DNA of 64,000 bases from Aridibaculum aurantiacum (GTDB taxonomy: Bacteria > Bacteroidota > Bacteroidia > Chitinophagales > Chitinophagaceae): the NCBI RefSeq assembly GCF_017355875.1, contig NZ_JAFEWC010000001.1, forward strand, positions 434,001 through 498,000, given 5' to 3'. Both the position numbers and the translations under genes were made by a program. Below the pieces are notes generated by a model. It was given only the letters and a program-made list of their open reading frames with translations. It was not told where the DNA came from and ran no database searches. Shown one piece after another: positions 8,049-13,417 of the stretch; the stretch's first letter is position 1; every line of letters starts with the position of its first letter.

Positions 8049-9134
8049 ATGAATAGAATTTTTACTTTTTTCAGTTTTATACTTCTACTGTTTTCGGCAA
8101 CCGTACAAGCTCAGACGCATGGTGGCTTTCATGAGCATAAGCATATAAATATGGCTGCAGTACTTGCGGCTAAACCTTCTTCGCTAGCCATGGGCTTTTC
8201 TTCGGTCAGCGAAGCAAGGACCATCATTGGCGACATCATGGATGTGGTGGACCAGCAGCAGAATTTTGAAGTTGTTTCTACCTCGCAGGTTGATAATGCT
8301 GCTGCTATGTTCTACAACGGCAAACGTTATATACTGTATAACCCGCGCTTCATTAATAACCTGAACAATGCAGCAAATGATAGATGGGCTGCTATAAGTG
8401 TACTTGCTCACGAAATTGGGCACCACCTGCTGGGACACACGCTTGATGGCCGTGGCAGCCAGCATCCTAAAGAGTTAGCTTCAGATGAATTTTCAGGATT
8501 GGTATTGCGTAGAATGGGTGCAAGCTTGCAGCAGGCGCAACTGGCTATGGCACTCATCAGTTCACCACAGGGAAGTGCATCGCATCCGGGAAAGAACGAA
8601 AGGCTGAATGCTATTGCAAAAGGCTGGAATGGAACTCAGGTGCGTAAAAATGATCATAATGATGTGGCGATAGATTATCCTCCTGCAGGTGATAGAAGAA
8701 ATCAACCATCAACAAACACAGGTAGATATCCATCAGAAGATAGAAGAGGATATCCAACAGGTAGAGGTGGAACCATGGGTAATGAACGTAATTATCCTCA
8801 AAGAGGAGGTAGCGGCTATCCTACAACTGGTAACCAACGAGGCCAATATCCACAGCGTGGTGGTGTAGTTACATATCCGCAGCGACAAGCAACTCAAAGC
8901 CTTGTTTATCGCCTGCAGTTTAATGGAAATATGCGCCAGCAGTATTTTATCACCTCTCAAAATAATGTGGTGGTTTTACATGGCAACCGAATCCAAACAG
9001 TAGCTAAAATAGCGGGTACGAATAGCGTACAATACCCGTACATTATCTACGATGATCGGCTTCAGTTGCAGGTAGACAGGAGAGGAAATATTTATTCGAA
9101 TGGAAGGAGTGTGGGTGTGATAACAAGAGCTTAA
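8049..9134 (+). CDS. Secreted M48-like zinc metalloprotease domain protein
   Basis: 361 residues from the ATG at 8049 (an in-frame TTG lies 6 nt earlier). A signal peptide occupies residues 1-22, ending ATVQAQ. The peptidase core has HEIGH at 121-125 within SVLAHEIGHHLLGH, and the third zinc ligand region ELASDEF at 142-148, which is the E-x3-D pattern of M48 gluzincins. Residues 205-280 are a low-complexity linker rich in Arg, Gly, Tyr, Pro and Gln. The C-terminal 70 residues form strands (QYFITSQNNVVVLHG), possibly a small beta domain. It should act in the periplasm or at the surface; the substrate is unknown. A bidirectional terminator follows. Confidence 0.8.
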   Translation: MNRIFTFFSFILLLFSATVQAQTHGGFHEHKHINMAAVLAAKPSSLAMGFSSVSEARTIIGDIMDVVDQQQNFEVVSTSQVDNAAAMFYNGKRYILYNPRFINNLNNAANDRWAAISVLAHEIGHHLLGHTLDGRGSQHPKELASDEFSGLVLRRMGASLQQAQLAMALISSPQGSASHPGKNERLNAIAKGWNGTQVRKNDHNDVAIDYPPAGDRRNQPSTNTGRYPSEDRRGYPTGRGGTMGNERNYPQRGGSGYPTTGNQRGQYPQRGGVVTYPQRQATQSLVYRLQFNGNMRQQYFITSQNNVVVLHGNRIQTVAKIAGTNSVQYPYIIYDDRLQLQVDRRGNIYSNGRSVGVITRA

Positions 9135-9157
9135 AAACAATACAAGCCTATAACGTA

Positions 9158-9191
9158 ATAAAGCGGAGTGTTTAGCTCCGCTTTATTTTTT
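9158..9191 (+). terminator. Bidirectional intrinsic terminator
   Basis: ATAAAGCGGAG at 9158-9168 pairs with CTCCGCTTTAT at 9176-9186 around a 7-nt loop, then a T-run. It lies between the convergent metalloprotease and CBS genes and can serve both. Confidence 0.88.
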
Positions 9192-9222
9192 GCAATCAGA
9201 TGATTTCTTATAGCTGATCCAC

Positions 9223-9678
9223 TTATAAAATCTTGCTGCTGGCATCGTTGTTCAATAACGATGTGGTAAGTGTATCATCAAAGACCTGGTGCTTATTTGC
9301 CAGTACCTGCCTTAGCAGATCATGGATGGTGATGATGCCTAAGAAGTCTGCTTCATTATACACTGCAAGATAACGTGCGCCGCGAATGTTCATTTGGTAC
9401 ATGCATTCTTCTACTGTATTGTCTGGTGTTACTTCAGGCAGATCAACTGTCATTACATCCTGTACTGCGGTGTTCCTGCTGGAGCGATCCTGCAACACAA
9501 GCTTGCGCGTATAATCGCGTTCGCTAAAAAGACCTTTGAATTCTCCATTTTCCATTACTACCAGGTAACTCAGGTTTACATCTATCAATTTCCTCAATGC
9601 ATCAATTACCATGGTTGAAGGTTCTATCACATTGTCTTCTTTATCTTTTATATCCAGGATATTTTGTACAGTACGCAT
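9223..9678 (-). CDS. Two-CBS-domain protein
   Basis: 151 residues made almost wholly of a CBS pair (about residues 10-65 and 75-130; motifs VMENGEFKGLFSERDY and VYNEADFLGIITIHDLL). CBS pairs bind adenosine nucleotides or SAM and act as energy sensors. No effector domain is attached, so this is a stand-alone sensor of the kind common in Bacteroidota. Its partner cannot be told from the neighbours: the metalloprotease is convergent and the upstream 280 bp lacks other genes. Confidence 0.88.
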   Translation of the reverse strand: MRTVQNILDIKDKEDNVIEPSTMVIDALRKLIDVNLSYLVVMENGEFKGLFSERDYTRKLVLQDRSSRNTAVQDVMTVDLPEVTPDNTVEECMYQMNIRGARYLAVYNEADFLGIITIHDLLRQVLANKHQVFDDTLTTSLLNNDASSKIL

Positions 9679-9902
9679 TCAGTAGTTTTTTTAAAGTTAG
9701 CAGATAGATCACAAATATCGTTTGGCTAATTCTTTAGTTGTTTAAAAATCATTCCATTAGATGAAAATTTTTGCATGAAGGATGTTTAGGATACAGATGT
9801 TTATGAAAATAAAGTTATCATCCCAATCTGTTGAAACACGCGCTATCATTGAGTTTCAGCAGAAATAGCAACAATGTTTAAAAAATATAATTTGTCAAAA
9901 TT

Positions 9903-9934
9903 TTGTTAATGAGGAGCAGAAGCATGTATGTTTG
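9903..9934 (+). promoter_or_regulatory. Bacteroidota-type promoter
   Basis: TTG at 9903-9905 and TATGTTTG at 9927-9934 (a perfect TAnnTTTG), 21 nt apart. A start near 9941 would give a transcript of about 160 nt ending at the terminator at 10079-10106 and containing the 29-codon frame at 9959. Confidence 0.6.
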
Positions 9935-9958
9935 CATCATCAAAATAATTACGTAGAA

Positions 9959-10048
9959 ATGCAACGCTGGAATTTACATACCGAAACAATAAAAGGATTT
10001 AGTCCACTTATGGATTATATCTTTTTAGCGAGGCATTTTAAGAGTTAA
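9959..10048 (+). CDS. Possible 29-residue peptide in a short transcript
   Basis: ATG to TAA encodes MQRWNLHTETIKG, then FSPLMDYIFLARHFKS. It begins about 18 nt after the predicted transcription start and is followed 30 nt later by a strong terminator, so it is either a true small protein or the leader of a small RNA. No family is recognised. A GAGGAG-like purine stretch lies at 9911-9916, too far upstream for initiation. Confidence 0.35.
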   Translation: MQRWNLHTETIKGFSPLMDYIFLARHFKS

Positions 10049-10078
10049 GTACAACCAAAACTGACTGAATAAAATTTA

Positions 10079-10106
10079 CCTCGCTCAAAAAGCGAGGTTT
10101 TTTATT
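10079..10106 (+). terminator. Intrinsic terminator of the 9.9-kb small unit
   Basis: CCTCGCT, loop CAAAA, AGCGAGG, then TTTTTT. The 7-bp GC-rich stem with a clean T-run marks the end of the short transcript starting near 9941. Confidence 0.88.
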
Positions 10107-10151
10107 GCTATTAGCTAAGCAAATAAACAAGGAGAAAAAGGAATAGAACAT

Positions 10152-10307
10152 ATGACAGCAAACAAATCAATCACAAGCAACAACTGGTGCAGCATGATGC
10201 GTAAACAAGGCGGACAAAGCTTTGGCAGGAATAGGTATGCGCTGGAACTACGCAATAGTGAGTTTGATAATATACGACCGGGAGATATTCATTGGCGGGA
10301 GCAGTAA
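10152..10307 (+). CDS. Possible 51-residue small protein
   Basis: ATG at 10152 to TAA at 10307, preceded by purine-rich AAGGAGAAAAAGGAA. The peptide runs MTANKSITSNNWCSMMRKQ, a GGQSFGRNRYALELR core, and ends in the acidic/Trp segment GDIHWREQ. It sits alone between two terminators, in the position of an own transcription unit directly before the RNA-repair island. No family is recognised and there is no membrane segment or signal. It is below the usual length cut-off of gene callers, so it may be unannotated in relatives. Confidence 0.45.
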   Translation: MTANKSITSNNWCSMMRKQGGQSFGRNRYALELRNSEFDNIRPGDIHWREQ

Positions 10308-10325
10308 TGCTTCAGCATGAAGAGG

Positions 10326-10360
10326 AAAGCCCGGTCACCAGAAATGACCGGGCTTTTTGT
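10326..10360 (+). terminator. Intrinsic terminator before the RNA-repair island
   Basis: AAAGCCCGGTCA at 10326-10337 pairs perfectly with TGACCGGGCTTT at 10345-10356 around a CCAGAAA loop, followed by more T. It insulates the RNA island from upstream transcription, so the island needs its own promoter. Confidence 0.9.
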
Positions 10361-10372
10361 TTTAAAAACATA

Positions 10373-10449
10373 GAACGCAGATGATTGTGAGTATTGTGAT
10401 TAACACAGATTATCATAACCCATCATATCAATCATGATAATCTGCGTTC
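10373..10449. repeat. Inverted-repeat element, copy 1
   Basis: GAACGCAGAT at 10373-10382 and its exact complement ATCTGCGTTC at 10440-10449 enclose AT-rich sequence with GATTGTG/CAATCA-type inner pairing. Four similar elements lie at 12.41-12.88 kb. All five lie within 2.5 kb and only in the RNA-gene part of the window, apart from a related half unit at 1.14 kb. Confidence 0.75.
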
Positions 10450-10617
10450 CACTAAAAATAATCGTTGATGCACCCCATCAACACAAAAGCTTCCTTAACG
10501 GGAAGAAGGGTACAGGCAGTTGACTGCAAACCAGGCGAGGGTTTCGATATAGCCCCGCAGTGCAGCGATGATCATCAGTTGTATGCTGTTGCAACAATGT
10601 GCAGTGCCCTCCATGAC

Positions 10618-10679
10618 TGTGTCTGTCAGAGGTTCGACTCCTCTTCCCTAACGGGATAACTCAGTGGTAGAGTAACACA
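10618..10679 (+). ncRNA. Permuted tRNA-like module 1 (break in the anticodon loop)
   Basis: Read in genomic order: TGTGT (10618-10622), a 5-nt variable-like link, T arm AGAGG-TTCGACT-CCTCT (10628-10644), a 4-bp acceptor-like hairpin TCCC-TAAC-GGGA (10645-10656), TA as positions 8-9, D arm ACTC-AGTGGTA-GAGT (10659-10673) with the conserved GG, one A, and ACACA (10675-10679). ACACA is exactly complementary to TGTGT. The two would form the anticodon stem, so the 5' and 3' ends fall where the anticodon loop should be. The acceptor stem is closed and short, so aminoacylation is impossible. T and D arms keep the tRNA consensus. This resembles the tRNA-like domain of the bacterial Y RNA YrlA in topology. 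Confidence 0.62.
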
Positions 10680-10685
10680 ACAAAC

Positions 10686-10757
10686 GCAGGTTCGAATCCT
10701 GCCATGTACTTCGGTACATGTAGCATAGTGGCCAAATGCAAAGCACTCTTAATGCTT
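10686..10757 (+). ncRNA. Permuted tRNA-like module 2 (UUCG-capped acceptor, Lys CUU anticodon loop)
   Basis: All four arms pair perfectly, but in permuted order. T arm GCAGG-TTCGAAT-CCTGC (10686-10702); 7-bp acceptor stem CATGTAC/GTACATG closed by the tetraloop TTCG with a C-G closing pair (10703-10720); TA; D arm GCAT/ATGC with loop AGTGGCCAA (10723-10739); A; anticodon arm AAGCA-CTCTTAA-TGCTT (10741-10757). The loop has U33 and the anticodon CUU. The ends fall in the variable region. With a sealed acceptor it cannot be charged. The loop is identical to that of the genuine tRNA-Lys(CUU) at 12321, although the stem sequences differ. A non-permuted reading fails, because the flanking acceptor halves do not pair. 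Confidence 0.72.
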
Positions 10758-11035
10758 GAAACACGGAAGTATGCCGCTTCCCTAAAAATGGCAGCAAAGC
10801 AGGTACGCCTCACCGGCTGCTAATCACTACTGATCACCAGCAACCGGTAGCACGCCAGTAGACGGGTGTATACATCACCGGCTGACGCATCACTTGCACT
10901 TGCATGAAGGCTTGCAGCAGCAAGTACAATGCCTGTGCAACTGTTACGGGCAGCAGTGGTTGAGCCCCGCCTCCGCGAATGCCACCGGTGGTGAGCCGTA
11001 CAAGCTTTATTAGTAAACGAACAAAAACGACAGAT

Positions 11036-12133
11036 ATGAAGTGGATTAGAATCAACGCCTACCAGGTAGGACTGGTGTTTAGAAACGGCGTGTACGAGAA
11101 GATGCTTACCGAGGGTAAGTACTGGTTTTGGGGCGATGAGCGTGTAGAGATCTATGATCGTGCACTGCCTTTCATCCCAACCGTAGAGCTAAACATTTTG
11201 CTGCAGGACCCTGCATTGGCTGAACAGCTGATCGTAGTAGACGTAACCGAACAGCAAATTGTATTGCAATACGTGAATGGTTTGCTGAAGCAAGTGTTGA
11301 CTGCAGGTCGCTACGCATTCTGGAAGGGTGTGATCGATTACAGGTTTGTATATGCTGACATCAGCAAGATCGAGATCACCGAAGACATTGACCGTGCGAC
11401 TTTGCTGAGCAAGGTAGTAAGCCCGCATGTGCGTGCCTACACTGTAGAAAGCTACGAAAAGGCGGTGCTGTTTGTAGACGGAAAGTATGCGCAGCAACTG
11501 CCGAGCGGTATCTACCTGTGGTGGAGAAACAGTATCCCCATTACTGTAGGTAAGGTGGATACCCGCCAGCAGCAAGCCGAGATCAATGGACAGGAGATCC
11601 TGACCAGGGACAAGGCCGGCCTGCGTGTGAACGCCTTTGCTCAGTACGTGGTTACTGACATCGAAAAGGCTTTGTTGGAAAACAAGGAATACGATCGCCA
11701 GTTATACGTAGTGTTCCAGTTGGCATTGCGCGAATACATCGGCACCATGACTTTGGATGAGTTGCTTGAAAAGAAGGAAGCAATTGCGCCAGTCATCTTG
11801 CAGAACGTAGCAGCCAATGCCGCAGCACTGGGTGTGCAGGTCACCGGCTTTGGTATCAAGGATATCATACTGCCGGGCGAAGTGAAGGACATCATGAACC
11901 AGGTGTTGATCGCCGAAAAGAAGGCGCAAGCCAACACCATCATGCGTCGCGAAGAAACCGCCAGCACCCGCAGCTTGCTAAACACAGCCAAGCTGATGGA
12001 AGACAACCAGATGTTGTGGAAGCTGAAGGAGATGGAATACGTAGAGAAGATCGCTGAAAAGATCAATAGCATTAGTGTGAGTGGAAACGGTGTGCTGATC
12101 GACCAGCTACGACAGATCTTCAGTGGCAAGTAA
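11036..12133 (+). CDS. Soluble slipin-type SPFH protein
   Basis: 365 residues from the ATG at 11036 (MKWIRINAY); an open frame continues upstream into the RNA region but is not credible. The central part (about 165-290) is an SPFH/band-7 domain (DTRQQQAEINGQEILTRDK, then YVVTDIEKALL and LGVQVTGFGIKDIILPGEV). A helical tail rich in Glu/Lys follows. The N-terminal membrane hairpin of typical slipins is absent. Instead the motif 'V-x-F-x-N-G...L-x-x-G-x-Y-x-F-W' occurs three times, around Gly18-Trp32, Gly82-Trp96 and Gly149-Trp163. SPFH proteins form large oligomeric scaffolds. Slipins of this kind are known companions of RtcB in predicted RNA-repair operons. Ends 12 nt before a cluster of hairpins and tRNAs. 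Confidence 0.88.
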   Translation: MKWIRINAYQVGLVFRNGVYEKMLTEGKYWFWGDERVEIYDRALPFIPTVELNILLQDPALAEQLIVVDVTEQQIVLQYVNGLLKQVLTAGRYAFWKGVIDYRFVYADISKIEITEDIDRATLLSKVVSPHVRAYTVESYEKAVLFVDGKYAQQLPSGIYLWWRNSIPITVGKVDTRQQQAEINGQEILTRDKAGLRVNAFAQYVVTDIEKALLENKEYDRQLYVVFQLALREYIGTMTLDELLEKKEAIAPVILQNVAANAAALGVQVTGFGIKDIILPGEVKDIMNQVLIAEKKAQANTIMRREETASTRSLLNTAKLMEDNQMLWKLKEMEYVEKIAEKINSISVSGNGVLIDQLRQIFSGK

Positions 12134-12134
12134 C

Positions 12135-12207
12135 AGGTTGAGGTAAGGATCCGCCTCAACCTTTCTTCAAGCTTGCTACTGTGGTATGTTGTAATGATGT
12201 AGCAAGC
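12135..12207 (+). other. Two strong hairpins after slipin
   Basis: AGGTTGAGG (12135-12143) pairs with CCTCAACCT (12154-12162), followed by TTTCTT, a weak terminator. Then GCTTGCTAC (12171-12179) pairs with GTAGCAAGC (12199-12207) around a 19-nt U/G-rich loop. Partial termination after slipin with read-through into the tRNA and ykuK/rtcB part, or processing of a long transcript, are both possible. Confidence 0.6.
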
Positions 12208-12320
12208 ATTTATCCTCTCTTCAACTCCTGTTGCGTCGCACACTTGTACAGTTGGTGCGCTATTCATCTTCAGTTTCATATTCAGGTGCTGTTGCTCATT
12301 ATCAACAACAAAATAATTAT

Positions 12321-12393
12321 TGGCTCGTAGCTCAATTGGCAGAGTAGCCGGCTCTTAACCGGCGGGTTGTGCGTTCGATCCGCACCGGGCCAA
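12321..12393 (+). tRNA. tRNA-Lys (anticodon CUU)
   Basis: 73-nt cloverleaf. Acceptor TGGCTCG/CGGGCCA (one G-U pair), D arm GCTC/GAGT-type with AATTGGCA loop, anticodon arm GCCGG-CTCTTAA-CCGGC with U33 and A37, variable GGGTT, T arm GTGCG-TTCGATC-CGCAC, discriminator A. CCA is not encoded. The anticodon reads codon AAG. It sits between slipin and tRNA-Gln inside the RNA-repair island and has the same anticodon loop as permuted module 2. Confidence 0.93.
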
Positions 12394-12404
12394 CTGTTGG
12401 ATGA

Positions 12405-12592
12405 TAGAACGCAGATTTTTATGATGGTCATGATTTACGCAGATAAATAATGTTCTAGTCATACCCATCAGCATGATCATGATGATCAGCATTCTCAGTT
12501 CTAGAACGCAGATGATTATGATGGTCATGATTTACGAGATGAAAGTCACTGTTATCATAATTCATCATAACAATCATGATAATCAGCGTTCC
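12405..12592. repeat. Inverted-repeat elements, copies 2 and 3
   Basis: Copy 2 starts GAACGCAGATTTTTATGATG at 12407 and ends with the complementary ATGATGATCAGCATTC at 12493. Copy 3 starts GAACGCAGATGATTATGATG at 12504 and ends ATCATGATAATCAGCGTTC at 12592. Each can form a hairpin of 70-90 nt. They fill the whole space between tRNA-Lys and tRNA-Gln. Confidence 0.75.
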
Positions 12593-12605
12593 TTCTTCAA
12601 TACCC

Positions 12606-12678
12606 TGCCGGGTAGTGTAATTGGCTAACATATCACACTTTGACTGTGATGTTCCTGGTTCGAGCCCAGGCCCGGCAG
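12606..12678 (+). tRNA. tRNA-Gln (anticodon UUG)
   Basis: 73-nt cloverleaf. Acceptor TGCCGGG/CCCGGCA (7 perfect pairs), anticodon arm TCACA-CTTTGAC-TGTGA with anticodon UUG (codon CAA), T arm CCTGG-TTCGAGC-CCAGG, discriminator G. CCA is not encoded. The weak A-T rich D arm with TAATTGGC loop is typical of Gln tRNAs. Flanked on both sides by the inverted-repeat elements. Confidence 0.93.
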
Positions 12679-12688
12679 CTTGTACATA

Positions 12689-12875
12689 TAACGCAGATTT
12701 TTATGATGGTCATGGTATACGCAGATTAATAATGTATTGATCATAGTCTATCATCATAGTCATGATGATCAGCGTTCTCAATGTTAGAACGCAGATGATT
12801 ATGGTTGATCATGATGACCGCTGATAGCCCATAACATCTTAACCAATCATAATAATCATAAAAATCTGCGTTCCA
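12689..12875. repeat. Inverted-repeat elements, copies 4 and 5
   Basis: Copy 4 begins ACGCAGATTTTTATGATGG at 12690 and closes with CATGATGATCAGCGTTC at 12777. Copy 5 begins GAACGCAGATGATTATGG at 12787 and closes with AATCTGCGTTCC at 12874. Together with copies 1-3 they share the outer arms GAACGCAGAT and ATC(T/A)GCGTTC and an inner ATGATGGTCATGAT-like core. The last copy ends 19 nt before the ykuK start. Confidence 0.75.
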
Positions 12876-12893
12876 CTTAAAAATCAGAAGATC

Positions 12894-13376
12894 ATGAAAC
12901 AACAGCAATGGAGGAAGTTGAGTGGTCAGCGGATCACCATTCCCATCGAAGATGAAGTACGGCAAGTGCTCATGCGCGAACATGAGGCAGGCAATGCTAT
13001 GCGGGTGTTCATTGGTACCGATAGCCAGGTGAAAGGCCGGGTAATTGAGTTTGCCACTGTAATTGTTTTTCTGCGGAAGAACAAAGGCGGCTTCATGTAC
13101 ATCACCAACGAACAGGTGAAGCGCGGCATGCCCATCAAGCAGCGGATGCTGGAAGAAGTAGCACGGAGTATTGAAGTTGCATACAGCTTCTGCGACCTGT
13201 TTACTGCATTCAATGTTGCAATGGAAGTACACGTAGACATCAATACCAACCCAAACTTCAAGAGCAACGATGCTTTGAAAGAAGCCATGGGTTATATTAT
13301 GGGGATGGGGTTTGCATTCAAAGCCAAGCCACATGCCTTTGCAAGCTCAAGCTGTGCGAATAAGGTGGTGCAGTAG
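12894..13376 (+). CDS. YkuK-type RNase H-fold protein (DUF458)
   Basis: 160 residues. The block MRVFIGTDSQVKGRVIEFAT (about 36-55) is the hallmark of the YkuK/DUF458 family, predicted to have an RNase H-like fold with the Asp of GTDSQ as a metal ligand. A second acidic strand, MEVHVDINTNPNFKSN (about 110-125), supplies further candidates. Enzymatic activity has not been shown for the family as far as I know. In this window it lies between tRNA-Gln and RtcB, 41 nt before the small membrane protein gene, which suggests a nuclease or RNA-binding part in the repair system. The start follows the last inverted repeat and has no strong Shine-Dalgarno. Confidence 0.85.
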   Translation: MKQQQWRKLSGQRITIPIEDEVRQVLMREHEAGNAMRVFIGTDSQVKGRVIEFATVIVFLRKNKGGFMYITNEQVKRGMPIKQRMLEEVARSIEVAYSFCDLFTAFNVAMEVHVDINTNPNFKSNDALKEAMGYIMGMGFAFKAKPHAFASSSCANKVVQ

Positions 13377-13417
13377 GAAGTCAAAAGTCAAAATTTAAAA
13401 GTCAAAAATGTAAGATC

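Larger units (their letters stand above)
10464..11035 (+). ncRNA. Structured RNA region upstream of slipin
   Basis: About 570 nt without a credible protein gene but dense in paired segments. In order: hairpin GTTGATG-CACCC-CATCAAC (10464-10482); hairpin CTTCC-TTAACG-GGAAG (10490-10505); a CTGCAAA and TTTCGA segment that recalls tRNA-Cys anticodon and T loops but does not pair well (10525-10556); permuted tRNA-like module 1 (10618-10679); module 2 (10686-10757); hairpin GGAAG-TATGCCG-CTTCC (10765-10781); GCAGC/GCTGC pairing (10791-10820); GGTG-TATACAT-CACC near 10865-10880; and CTTGC-AGCA-GCAAG near 10909-10923. The slipin ATG follows directly. The whole may be one long 5' leader processed into small RNAs. 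Transcript ends cannot be fixed by eye and no TAnnTTTG promoter is obvious at 10361-10463. Confidence 0.65.

Noticed and set aside
10490-10560. A third tRNA-like unit with a Cys-type CTGCAAA loop
   Set aside because: CTGCAAA and TTTCGA resemble tRNA loops, but the neighbouring stems do not pair in normal or permuted order and there is no D loop with GG. Left as unassigned structure.
10465-10659. 64-codon frame across the tRNA-mimic region
   Set aside because: It runs through hairpins and a T arm, has Cys/Thr-rich random composition and no ribosome-binding site. The RNA structure explains the sequence better.
10651-10710. An ordinary tRNA pseudogene read from GGGATAACTCAGTGG to CATGTACT
   Set aside because: It would lack an anticodon arm and its two acceptor halves do not pair, whereas the permuted reading pairs every arm.
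10361-11035. Sigma-54 (RtcR-type) promoter for the RNA island
   Set aside because: I looked for TGGCA-N-TTGC type sites before the mimics and before slipin and saw none.
12405-12875. CRISPR-like array
   Set aside because: Repeats are inverted hairpins of unequal spacing with no unique spacers of constant length and no cas genes.
12741-13334. 197-codon frame opposite ykuK
   Set aside because: Shadow of a well-supported family gene; His-rich by codon reversal.
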